Below are positions 16,516-24,544 of a stretch of 55,817 nucleotides of DNA, piece after piece. The notes beneath the pieces are model-generated. The model worked only from the letters and a program-made list of their open reading frames with translations. It made no database searches and had not been told where the DNA came from. Origin of the DNA: Alphaproteobacteria bacterium (GTDB taxonomy: Bacteria > Pseudomonadota > Alphaproteobacteria > ATCC43930 > CGMCC-115725); the NCBI GenBank assembly GCA_019240125.1, contig JAFAYW010000047.1, forward strand, positions 1-55,817, read 5' to 3'. Position numbers and translations under genes: made by a program. Positions within the stretch are counted from its first letter, which is position 1, and each line of letters starts with the position of its first letter.

Positions 16516-17256
16516 GTGCAAGCAACGAGGCGAGAGCAGAAGCGGGCGGAACTGGCTCCTCTGGTCGCATACATCGATGCTCGCTGCGCCGATATCGGAA
16601 TAACCCGCTCGCAACTCGGAATACAGGCAGGCCTTGGCGAGGACTGCATCCGCAAGATCGCCGAGGGACATATGCCCGCTGCACCGCGCCTGCGGGCCAT
16701 CGCCGACCGAATCGGCGAGCCGGTCGAGCGGCTGATCGGATTGATCGGACAAGCTGCTGACGCGGCGAAGATGTTCCCGCCGACAAGCGAGGCGAACCCT
16801 GCTGCGTTCATGCAACCGGATAATATTCCTTACACTGGCCGACCGCAGATCGTCGGCATAGCGCCGCTCGCGGGCGGATGCCTCGGCCGAGCAGCCGATC
16901 CGCGGACACCAGTCCCTGCCTCAGTCGCATTCCGCCGCGAACAGATCATTGACGGGCTGCGCGGTGAACCGGGAGATTTCCGTTGGGCCATCATGGCGGG
17001 GAATGCGATGGCGCCAGAGTTGTGCGATCACGACGAGGTACTGATCGATTGTCGCACGACGCAACCGATCGAACCGGCAATATTCGCCATCGATGAAGGT
17101 ATTGGGTTCACGGCGCGCTGGGTCGAATATATCCCGGGCTCGGTGCCCCCCAGCTACCGCGTACGCTGCTCCGATGCCAGGTTCACGCCGTATGACGTGG
17201 CAGCGGACCGGATTACGATTGTCGGCCGCATCGTTTGGATTGGCCGCCGCCTTTGA
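16516..17256 (+). CDS. XRE/S24-like regulator lacking the catalytic Ser and Lys
   Basis: A 246-residue predicted DNA-binding repressor. Residues about 8-80 look like an XRE helix-turn-helix (ITRSQLGIQAGLGEDCIRKI). Residues about 155-246 resemble the LexA/CI-type S24 domain, ending in the typical IVGRIVWIGRRL. The S24 nucleophile position reads GNAMAP with alanine (Ala164) instead of serine. The general-base lysine region reads GFTARWV with alanine (Ala200) instead of lysine, so self-cleavage should be lost. The GTG at 16516 follows GGAGG by ten bases; upstream in-frame starts to 16462 lack support. It is divergent from the sulfotransferase-like gene and may control it. Confidence 0.72.
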   Translation: MQATRREQKRAELAPLVAYIDARCADIGITRSQLGIQAGLGEDCIRKIAEGHMPAAPRLRAIADRIGEPVERLIGLIGQAADAAKMFPPTSEANPAAFMQPDNIPYTGRPQIVGIAPLAGGCLGRAADPRTPVPASVAFRREQIIDGLRGEPGDFRWAIMAGNAMAPELCDHDEVLIDCRTTQPIEPAIFAIDEGIGFTARWVEYIPGSVPPSYRVRCSDARFTPYDVAADRITIVGRIVWIGRRL

Positions 17257-17266
17257 GGGGCTGTTC

Positions 17267-17932
17267 TCACCCGTGTGTCATGCTTGACGTAAGCTGGTCG
17301 GCGAGGCGTACCAGCTGGGCCACTCCTGAGGCCTGCATCTTTCGCATTACCTGGCGACGATGCATCTTGACGGTCATCTCGCTGACCCCGAGTTCGCCGG
17401 CGATCTGCTTATTGAGCCGGCCGGCGACAACCAGCGATAGCACCTGTCGCTCGCGCGCCGTCAACGTGTCGAAGCGGCCGCGCAATTCGGCTAGATTCAT
17501 CTCCGCCGTCCGTCGCACCCGATCTTTCTCGAGGGCGGTACCGACAGCGTCGAGCAGATCCTGGTCGCGGAATGGCTTGGTCAGAAATTCCACCGCGCCC
17601 GCTTTCATTGCGCGCACCGACATCGGGATGTCGCCATAGCCGGTGATGAAGATGATTGGCAATTGGGCCTCGGCGTCGGCCAGGTCGCGTTGCATATCGA
17701 GGCCACTGCGCCCCGGGAAACGCACATCGAGGACGATGCATCCCGGGCGGTCCGCCCGATCGGTCTGCAGGAAGTCCTGGGGCGACGCAAACAACTCGAC
17801 CTCGAAACCTACGGATTTGAACAGGTTGTCGAGCGCCTTGCGCATCGATACGTCGTCATCGATGACCACGATGGAGGGCGCGTCGGCGGTCTGTGCAATA
17901 CGCTGCTGTGGCGCGGCCATGTTAATGTTCAT
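17267..17932 (-). CDS. FixJ/NarL-type response regulator (orphan)
   Basis: A 221-residue two-component regulator. The receiver domain (about residues 20-135) has the acidic pocket IVVIDDD (Asp25-27), the phosphorylated Asp69 in IVLDVRFPG, Thr97 in [11 protein letters not shown] and Lys119 in FLTKPF. The C-terminal LuxR-type helix-turn-helix contains [20 protein letters not shown] and [17 protein letters not shown]. The order and the [12 protein letters not shown] block match FixJ/TtrR/NodW proteins. The ATG at 17932 overlaps the thiE end; 17920 is an alternative. No histidine kinase gene is nearby, so its signal is unknown. Confidence 0.88.
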   Translation of the reverse strand: MNINMAAPQQRIAQTADAPSIVVIDDDVSMRKALDNLFKSVGFEVELFASPQDFLQTDRADRPGCIVLDVRFPGRSGLDMQRDLADAEAQLPIIFITGYGDIPMSVRAMKAGAVEFLTKPFRDQDLLDAVGTALEKDRVRRTAEMNLAELRGRFDTLTARERQVLSLVVAGRLNKQIAGELGVSEMTVKMHRRQVMRKMQASGVAQLVRLADQLTSSMTHG

Positions 17933-18599
17933 CCTTGAACGCCCGCCCATATCGCTCGAAAATTGAATTGTATTCGCGCACGGCCGCTTCCGGGCCTTGC
18001 GGATAGGACCAGACGGAGGCAATCACCGCGAGGAAATCGGCCCCCGCCTCCACCAGTGGCCGGCAATTCTCTTGCGTGATCCCGCCGATCGCGACGCAGG
18101 GCACCACGGTTGTCTCCGACCAGTCAGCGAGAACCGCCGGGCTGGGATGATGCTTGGCGGCCTTCGTGACACTTGGAAAAAACGCGCCGAACGCGACGTA
18201 GTCCGCACCCGCCTCCGCCGCGACCACAGCACGGTGCCGGCTGTCGCCGCAGGTCACACCGACGATACGGTCAGCACCGAGCAGGCGCCGGGCATCGTCA
18301 TAGCCCATATCATCCTCGCCAATATGCACACCGTCACAATCAAGCTCGGCGGCAAGGTCGGGCCGGTCGTTCATGATGAACGCGACGCCATGGTCATGCG
18401 CGATGGGTTGGAGTACCTGCACCGCGTACCGCACCAGATCGTCGGTGGTGTCCTTAAGGCGCAATTGCAGGCAGGCGACATCGCCACCCGCCAGTGCCGC
18501 GACCAACTCGTTTGCGAACCGATCAGGATCGAGCACCGGTGGGGTGATCAGATAAAGCCGAGTGCTGGGCCTTGTCTCGTCGCGCTCCATTCGGCTCAC
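17922..18599 (-). CDS. thiE: Thiamine phosphate synthase
   Basis: A 225-residue TIM-barrel enzyme joining the pyrimidine (HMP-PP) and thiazole (THZ-P) halves of thiamine phosphate in the cytosol. Family blocks are in order: [63 protein letters not shown] and [11 protein letters not shown]. It is downstream of tkt, gap and a small unknown gene on the same strand. Transketolase uses thiamine diphosphate, so the grouping is sensible. Its stop overlaps the start of the FixJ-type gene. Confidence 0.94.
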   Translation of the reverse strand: MSRMERDETRPSTRLYLITPPVLDPDRFANELVAALAGGDVACLQLRLKDTTDDLVRYAVQVLQPIAHDHGVAFIMNDRPDLAAELDCDGVHIGEDDMGYDDARRLLGADRIVGVTCGDSRHRAVVAAEAGADYVAFGAFFPSVTKAAKHHPSPAVLADWSETTVVPCVAIGGITQENCRPLVEAGADFLAVIASVWSYPQGPEAAVREYNSIFERYGRAFKDEH

Positions 18600-18668
18600 G
18601 ATTGATCCTTGATCGCCACGCTGGCGTTGTAACGCCTGAAAGCTAACTATCTTCTAACAAAACGTTGT

Positions 18669-19106
18669 TTAGGACGCGAGCGCTATGGCACAGCACTCAC
18701 GCAGCGCCTCGGGCGAGGCGAAAAACTGAGACGCAAGGTCCAGTGTGGCAACGGGGCGTTCGAATACCAAATTCACGCCTCTCTGAACGGCGATCTCAGC
18801 GAGACGCGCCATCACCTCGGGGCGCCCTGTCAAGACAACCCCTTCGACGCCGGCACGGATGGCCGCCTGCGCCATGCCCGTGTCATCGCCACAATCAAGC
18901 AGTGTGGTGACAAGTGCCTGCGGCACAGCTCGGCGCGCGGGTTCGATGATCTCGCGAAACCAACCCGCACCGGCAGACACGCCGGCGGCGGGCGCACTCA
19001 ACAGCACCACCGGCCGCGCCGCTGCCGCCGCTTCACTCAGCGCCGCGACGGCATGGGCCAGTCGGTGAATAACAATTACGGGCGCATACGCCTCAGTGCA
19101 TGCCAC
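18669..19106 (-). CDS. Conserved-looking protein of unknown function between gap and thiE
   Basis: From the GTG at 19106, which overlaps the gap stop codon by a few bases, the product is 145 residues. It starts ACTEAYAPVIVIHRLAHAV and has an alternating strand/helix pattern: VVLLSAPAAGVSAG, TLLDCGDDTGMAQAAIRAG, VEGVVLTGRPEVMARLAEIA. The pattern suggests a half-barrel or Rossmann-like fold. I recognise no catalytic motif. It sits where pgk and fba are commonly found in tkt-gap clusters, but it resembles neither. Codon use matches its neighbours and the frame is clean, so I believe it is expressed. Confidence 0.65.
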   Translation of the reverse strand: MACTEAYAPVIVIHRLAHAVAALSEAAAAARPVVLLSAPAAGVSAGAGWFREIIEPARRAVPQALVTTLLDCGDDTGMAQAAIRAGVEGVVLTGRPEVMARLAEIAVQRGVNLVFERPVATLDLASQFFASPEALRECCAIALAS

Positions 19107-20103
19107 CGAACTGTGCGGCGACTTCAACCATGCGGTTCGAGAAGCCCCATTCATTGTCGTACCAGGACAGCACCCGCACGAACCTCTTATCGAGCACCTG
19201 CGTCTGCGTCACGTCAAAGGTCGAGCTGTGCGGGTCATGGTTGAAGTCGACCGAGACGGTCGGGGCGTTGTTGATCCCGAGAATACCGGCGAAGCGGTTT
19301 GACTTCGCGGCGTCTACCATCAAGGCGTTGACTTCGTCCGACGTTGTCTCGCGCGCCGCGTCAAACTTGAAGTCGATCAGCGACACATTGGCGGTCGGCA
19401 CCCGGATCGCTGTGCCGTCGAGCTTGCCCTTTAACGCCGGCAGTACCAGCCCGACCGCGCGCGCAGCGCCGGTCGAGGTCGGGATCAGGGACAATGCTGC
19501 GGCGCGCGCGCGCCGCAGATCGCTGTGCAAGGTATCCTGCAGGCTCTGATCGCCTGTGTAGGAATGAATCGTGGTCATATACCCGCGATCGATGCCAATA
19601 CCCTTGTGCAATACATAAGCCACCGGCGCGAGGCAGTTGGTCGTGCAGGATGCGTTGGATATGACCTGATGGTCAGCCTTCAGCTCGTCATGATTGACGC
19701 CGCGTACGACGGTGAAGTCGGCGCCGTCGGCCGGCGCCGAGATGACGACCTTCTTGGCGCCGGCTTCGAGATGCTTCGCAGCCGCCTCGCGCTTGGTGAA
19801 TATGCCGGTGCATTCAAGAGCGACGTCAACGCCGAGTTCGCGCCACGGCAGTTTTGCGGGATCGCGCTCTGCTGTAACGCGTACCTTGCCCTGTCCGGCA
19901 TCGATCCAGTTCTCACCCGAGGTGACATCGCCGGCATATTTGCCGTGCACGCTGTCATATTTCAGCAGGTGAGCGTTGGTCGCCACCGGTCCGAGATCGT
20001 TGATGCCAACGATCTCGAGTTCCTTGCTCGCGTGCTCCAAAGCGGCGCGCATGACGAGGCGGCCGATGCGGCCAAAGCCGTTAATCGCTACTCGAATAGC
20101 CAT
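19093..20103 (-). CDS. gap: Glyceraldehyde-3-phosphate dehydrogenase
   Basis: A 336-residue enzyme of glycolysis/gluconeogenesis or the Calvin cycle, oxidising glyceraldehyde 3-phosphate to 1,3-bisphosphoglycerate. The NAD(P)-binding start is AIRVAINGFGRIGRLVMRA. The catalytic cysteine is Cys153 in SNASCTTNCLAP. The S-loop region includes HSYTGDQ, and the C-terminus has SWYDNEWGFSNRMVE. Aspartate in VGINDLG suggests NAD preference. It lies 25 nt downstream of tkt on the same strand, so the two are probably cotranscribed. Confidence 0.97.
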   Translation of the reverse strand: MAIRVAINGFGRIGRLVMRAALEHASKELEIVGINDLGPVATNAHLLKYDSVHGKYAGDVTSGENWIDAGQGKVRVTAERDPAKLPWRELGVDVALECTGIFTKREAAAKHLEAGAKKVVISAPADGADFTVVRGVNHDELKADHQVISNASCTTNCLAPVAYVLHKGIGIDRGYMTTIHSYTGDQSLQDTLHSDLRRARAAALSLIPTSTGAARAVGLVLPALKGKLDGTAIRVPTANVSLIDFKFDAARETTSDEVNALMVDAAKSNRFAGILGINNAPTVSVDFNHDPHSSTFDVTQTQVLDKRFVRVLSWYDNEWGFSNRMVEVAAQFGGMH

Positions 20104-20128
20104 TCCATAGCTCCCATAACCCGATTCC

Positions 20129-22138
20129 TCAGCTTATGAGCGAGCGCGCCGCCTCCGCAACCTTCTCGGCGGTTATCCCGAAATGGGGGTAGAGGTCCTC
20201 GATCGGGCCAGAAGCGCCAAACCCGGTCATACCGACAAACTTTGACTTGTCGCCAAGCCAGCGATCCCAGCCGAACGACAAGGCCGCCTCGACACCGACC
20301 CGCGGCGCCGTACCAAGCACCGATTTGCGGTACGATTCCGGCTGCTTTTCGAACAATTCCCAGCACGGCATCGAGACCAGCGCGGCGCGCACACCCGCCT
20401 GCTTCAGGAGGTTGAGCGCATCCATAGCGATCGCAACTTCCGAGCCGCTCGCCATCAGTGTGACCTGCCGCTCGCCCTGTGCCTCGACCAGGACATAGGC
20501 GCCCTTAGCCGATTTGTTCTCGGTGCCCGCCTCGTTGCGCATCAGCGGCAGGGCCTGCCGGGTCAACGCCATGATCGACGGCGCCGTCTTGTCTTTCAGC
20601 GCGATCGCCCAACATTCGGCGGTTTCGACCGCGTCGCCGGGGCGGAACACCAGCACGTTGATCATCGCCCGCAGCGCGGCCATGTGCTCGACCGGCTGAT
20701 GCGTCGGGCCGTCTTCGCCGAGACCGATCGAATCGTGCGTCATGATGTAGACGACGCGCAAATCCATCAGCCCCGACAGGCGGATCGAGGGGCGGCAGTA
20801 ATCGGTGAAGCACATGAATGTGCCGCCATACGGGATCAGCCCGCCATGCGCCGCGAGGCCGTTCATCGCCGCGGCCATGCCGTGCTCGCGCACGCCGTAA
20901 TGGACGTAGCGGCCGGCGAATTCGCCTGGCTTGATATCGACCATTCCCTTGGCGCGAGTGTTGTTTGACGGCGTCAGGTCGGCCGAGCCGCCGAGCAGTT
21001 CGGGTACGGCGGGAACCAGTGCGTCGAGCACCGCGCCCGACGATTGGCGGGTCGCCAGCTTTGCGTTTGTGGTGCGGAAATTGGCGATGATCTTGTTGAC
21101 CTGCTCGTCAAAATCGGCCGGCAGGTCGCCGCGGAAACGACGCAGCAATTCGGCCTTCTTTTCGGCCCCAATTCCGTCGAGCCGCTTTTCCCATTCGGCC
21201 CGAAGGGCGGCGCCCTTCTTACCCGGCTCCAGCCATTCGGCGCGGATGTCATCGGGCACCTCGAACGGGCCGAATTCCCACCCGAGCCGCTCCTTGGCGC
21301 CCTTGAGTTCCTCGGCGCCGAGCGGTGCGCCGTGCGCGCCCGCGGTGCCGGCCTTGGTCGGCGCGCCAAAGGCGATCGTGGTTTTACAGGCGATCAGATT
21401 CGGCTTGTCGCTCTGATGTGCCTTCTTGATCGCGGCGATGATCTGGTCGCTGTCCTGACCGTCGATCTCCTGCACGGCCCAACCCTGCGCGGCAAACCGC
21501 TGGGGTTGATTGTCCCTCGTCGACAAACTCGTCGAGCCGTCGATGGTGATCGAGTTGTTATCCCAGAACACTATCAGCTTGTTCAGCTTGAGGTTCCCGG
21601 CAAGCCCGATCGCTTCATGGCTGATGCCTTCCATCAGGCAGCCGTCGCCGGCGATCACGTAAGTGTAATGATCCATCACATCGGAGCCGAACTGCGCGGC
21701 AAGGATGCGTTCGGCGAGCGCCACGCCGACCGAGTTGGAGATGCCTTGGCCGAGTGGGCCAGTCGTCACTTCAATACCGGTCGCGAGACCGCGTTCGGGA
21801 TGCCCTGCTGTCTTGCTGCCGAGTTGCCGGAAATGCTTGAGCTCGTCGAGCGTCATGTCGGGATAGCCGGTCAGATGCAGTAGGCTGTAGATCAGCATCG
21901 AGCCGTGACCGGCGGACAGGACGAAGCGGTCACGGTCGGGCCAATCCGGCGCCTTCGGATCGAAGCGCATGAACTCGTGGAACAGCACCGCCGCGACATC
22001 CGCCATGCCCATTGGCATGCCGGGATGACCGGATTTGGCTTTTTCCACGCCGTCCATGGAAAGCGCACGTAGCGCATTCGCCAGGCGGCGCAACTTGGGG
22101 TTGGCGGGCGGGGGGAGGGGGGGAGCTGCGTCTGTCAT
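20129..22138 (-). CDS. tkt: Transketolase
   Basis: A 669-residue thiamine-diphosphate enzyme moving two-carbon ketol units in the pentose phosphate pathway. The N-terminal PP domain contains KSGHPGMPMGMADVA and the ThDP motif GDGCLMEGISHEAIGLAG followed by WDNNSITIDG. The Pyr domain has GVREHGMAAAMNG and THDSIGLGEDGPTHQPVEH. Length and order are those of a full bacterial transketolase. It is the first gene of a minus-strand run tkt-gap-unknown-thiE-fixJ-like, and is divergent from an alpha/beta hydrolase gene across 131 nt. Confidence 0.97.
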   Translation of the reverse strand: MTDAAPPLPPPANPKLRRLANALRALSMDGVEKAKSGHPGMPMGMADVAAVLFHEFMRFDPKAPDWPDRDRFVLSAGHGSMLIYSLLHLTGYPDMTLDELKHFRQLGSKTAGHPERGLATGIEVTTGPLGQGISNSVGVALAERILAAQFGSDVMDHYTYVIAGDGCLMEGISHEAIGLAGNLKLNKLIVFWDNNSITIDGSTSLSTRDNQPQRFAAQGWAVQEIDGQDSDQIIAAIKKAHQSDKPNLIACKTTIAFGAPTKAGTAGAHGAPLGAEELKGAKERLGWEFGPFEVPDDIRAEWLEPGKKGAALRAEWEKRLDGIGAEKKAELLRRFRGDLPADFDEQVNKIIANFRTTNAKLATRQSSGAVLDALVPAVPELLGGSADLTPSNNTRAKGMVDIKPGEFAGRYVHYGVREHGMAAAMNGLAAHGGLIPYGGTFMCFTDYCRPSIRLSGLMDLRVVYIMTHDSIGLGEDGPTHQPVEHMAALRAMINVLVFRPGDAVETAECWAIALKDKTAPSIMALTRQALPLMRNEAGTENKSAKGAYVLVEAQGERQVTLMASGSEVAIAMDALNLLKQAGVRAALVSMPCWELFEKQPESYRKSVLGTAPRVGVEAALSFGWDRWLGDKSKFVGMTGFGASGPIEDLYPHFGITAEKVAEAARSLIS

Positions 22139-22269
22139 GCCCGCAGTGTAGGTCTGGTTTGTGACAACCGCAAATACAGAGCGGGCGCAATCGAGCCTTC
22201 GAGTGCAATTATTTGGCGAATTTTCGCCTGCACCCCATCACGATCGCGCCGACAAGTCAGGAGACCACC

Positions 22270-23148
22270 ATGATTGCCCGTCTTCTGCTGATCGCGATGT
22301 TGCTAACAGGCCTCGCCGCTCCCGGTCATGCCGGCGAGCGCAGCGCTGATATTGCGGGCCTCGCGGTCTCGATCTGGAGCCCCGATGCTGCGCTACGAGG
22401 TCCGCTGCCCTTGCTGGTTTTCTCGCATGGGTTTCATGGCTGCGCGACACAGTCGCGATTCCTGATGCAGGCTTTTGCTGCTGCCGGCTACCTCGTCGTT
22501 GCACCGAATCATCGCGACGCGACCTGCGACGGCCACTTTGCGCGGCTATTCAGCGCGCCCGAAGGTCCGTTCCGCCGTCCGGATCTGTGGACTGACGCCA
22601 CATATCGCGACCGCGCCGACGATATCATCGACCTGCTCTCCGCTTTACGAAGCGATTCCAGCTATGCGGCGTCAGTCGACTGGACCCGAATCGGTCTCGT
22701 CGGTCATTCGCTGGGCGGCTACACGGTATTGGGGCTTGGCGGCGCCTGGCCGGCATGGCGCCTCCCCGGGATCAGGGCGGTGCTCGCCCTTTCTCCCTAC
22801 GCGCTGCCCTTTGTAATTCGGCACGATCTGTCCGGCTTGTCGGCGCCCGTTATGTATCAGGGGGGCAGCCTCGATTACGGGCTTACACCGACGATCGAGA
22901 AACCGGCCGGTGCCTTTGCCCTGTCGGCGCGGCCGAAATACTTCGTCGATATCGCCGGCGCCGGGCATCTGGCCTGGGCCTGTGTCGGACGGGCCGACAC
23001 CCGCCCGGCGATCACAGCCTATTCGCTCGCGTTTCTCGACCGCTATGTAAAAGGCGCGGCGCCCGCGTCCTTGCTGACGCAGATTGGCCCAGGTGTCGCC
23101 CGCCTTGCCTTCAATAGCGAGCTCGGCGTGTCGGCCGGTTCCCGGTGA
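22270..23148 (+). CDS. Secreted alpha/beta hydrolase (dienelactone hydrolase-like)
   Basis: A 292-residue protein from the ATG at 22270, which has AGGAG seven bases upstream. The first residues form a Sec signal peptide (MIARLLLIAMLLTGLAAPG, cleavage likely after HA). The mature part is an alpha/beta hydrolase: the oxyanion region VFSHGFHGC, the nucleophile elbow GHSLGGY (Ser147), a probable acid at Asp202 in GGSLDYGLTP, and His233 in GAGHLAW. It resembles predicted dienelactone hydrolases and the platelet-activating-factor acetylhydrolase-like group. The substrate is unknown; it should act outside the cytoplasm. Confidence 0.85.
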   Translation: MIARLLLIAMLLTGLAAPGHAGERSADIAGLAVSIWSPDAALRGPLPLLVFSHGFHGCATQSRFLMQAFAAAGYLVVAPNHRDATCDGHFARLFSAPEGPFRRPDLWTDATYRDRADDIIDLLSALRSDSSYAASVDWTRIGLVGHSLGGYTVLGLGGAWPAWRLPGIRAVLALSPYALPFVIRHDLSGLSAPVMYQGGSLDYGLTPTIEKPAGAFALSARPKYFVDIAGAGHLAWACVGRADTRPAITAYSLAFLDRYVKGAAPASLLTQIGPGVARLAFNSELGVSAGSR

Positions 23149-23306
23149 GCCGAACCCGGGGGATGCAATACCGCCGAACAGGATCTTGCTCGTTGCTGTT
23201 GGGCTGGCTGTCGCGCCGGTGTAGGCTCCCGGCCGCCCGGCATAGCCAATGGAAAGGCCAGTAGGCGGAAGCCGTGGGTATCGGCTAGCTCTGGGGAGCA
23301 TCAGAC

Positions 23307-24425
23307 ATGAGTGGAGAACACGCGGCCGCCGCAGGCGGCATCGTTTTCACGGATTGCGAATTCACCTCGTCGGTCAAGGCGGCCGTCAGCGCCGGGGCCA
23401 GCGCAAGCGCCGGCGGCGGATCGGCTCACGCACACGGCCACGCTCATGCGCACAAGCGCTGGGAGGTCGTGATCTCCGGCAAGCGGATCAAGACGATCGA
23501 CGTGCACGCGCACTGCATCGTTCCGGATGCCGCCAAGGTCATCAACCACCCGCTCGAGGCGCCCGGTCTTTTATGGTCGAATGTCGGCGACCGGCTGGCG
23601 CATATGGATAAGTCGGGTGTCGATGTCGAGGCGCTCAGCATCAACCCTTACTGGTACCGCGCCGACCGCGATCACGCCGAACAGCTGATCAAGGTGCAGA
23701 ACGAGCAGCTCGCGGGCTTCTGCGCCGGGCATCCCGACCGGTTTGTCGGCTTTGCCACGGCCGCGCTGCAATTCCCCGACCTCGCCGCGCAGCAGATCGA
23801 GCACGCGGTCAAGCATCTCGGCTTCAAAGGGGTCGGCGTTGCCGGCAGCTGCGCCGGAGAAGACCTCGCCAACCCGAAATTCCACCCATTCTGGCAGAAA
23901 TGCGAAGAGCTGGGCGTGCTAGTCTTCATGCATCCGCTGGGCACCCGCGAATTGGAGCCAAGCGGCCGGCTCGGCGGCAACGGTCTGTTGACCAACACGA
24001 TCGGCAACCCGCTCGAAACCACCATCGCGCTGTCTCACCTGATCTTCGAAGGGACGCTTGACCGGTTTCCGGGCCTCAAGATCTGCGCCGCTCACGGCGC
24101 CGGTTTCCTCGCCTCCTACGCCAACCGGTCGGATGCGGTGTTACGCGTGTTCCCCGAGCGGGTTGGCACGCCGCCCAAGCTGAAGCCGACGCAGTACCTG
24201 CGCAACGGCCAGATCATCGCCGACACGATCATGTTCACCGATGAAGGCATCCGCCACCTGATTGCGGAAATGGGCGTCGAAAACGTGGTGATGGGCACCG
24301 ACTACCCGTTCCCGTGGAATACCGCGCCGGTCGAGCACATCATGTCGGTGCACGGGCTGAGCGATGCCGACAAGATCGCGATACTTGGCGGCACTGCGGC
24401 GAAACTCCTGGGCATCGCCGAATAG
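23307..24425 (+). CDS. Metal-dependent amidohydrolase (ACMSD-like) with His-rich N-terminus
   Basis: A 372-residue TIM-barrel hydrolase/decarboxylase of the amidohydrolase-2 family, which includes aminocarboxymuconate semialdehyde decarboxylase. The metal motif is IDVHAHCIVPDA (His67, His69). Later ligands are probably in AHGAGFLASYANR and in MGTDYPFPW. The first 60 residues are an unusual extension: an Ala/Ser/Gly-rich stretch followed by AHAHGHAHAHK at residues 40-50, which could bind or buffer metal. Start at 23307 has GGGGAG upstream. The gene is followed by a clear intrinsic terminator. The substrate is not known. Confidence 0.88.
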   Translation: MSGEHAAAAGGIVFTDCEFTSSVKAAVSAGASASAGGGSAHAHGHAHAHKRWEVVISGKRIKTIDVHAHCIVPDAAKVINHPLEAPGLLWSNVGDRLAHMDKSGVDVEALSINPYWYRADRDHAEQLIKVQNEQLAGFCAGHPDRFVGFATAALQFPDLAAQQIEHAVKHLGFKGVGVAGSCAGEDLANPKFHPFWQKCEELGVLVFMHPLGTRELEPSGRLGGNGLLTNTIGNPLETTIALSHLIFEGTLDRFPGLKICAAHGAGFLASYANRSDAVLRVFPERVGTPPKLKPTQYLRNGQIIADTIMFTDEGIRHLIAEMGVENVVMGTDYPFPWNTAPVEHIMSVHGLSDADKIAILGGTAAKLLGIAE

Positions 24426-24448
24426 CCGAGCCGCTGACGATAATATCT

Positions 24449-24476
24449 GGGCCGCCGGCAGGCGGCCCTTTTTCTT
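24449..24476 (+). terminator. Rho-independent terminator after the amidohydrolase gene
   Basis: An eight-base perfect stem (gggccgcc, loop ggca, ggcggccc) is followed directly by a T-rich tract (tttttctt). It starts 24 bases after the amidohydrolase stop codon, which is the expected place. Confidence 0.85.
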
Positions 24477-24544
24477 GACCCGGCTGCCGCCACTGGGCGT
24501 CCCGCTCTGCGCTCCAGGCCGAAAAGACCCCGAAAACACCTGTG

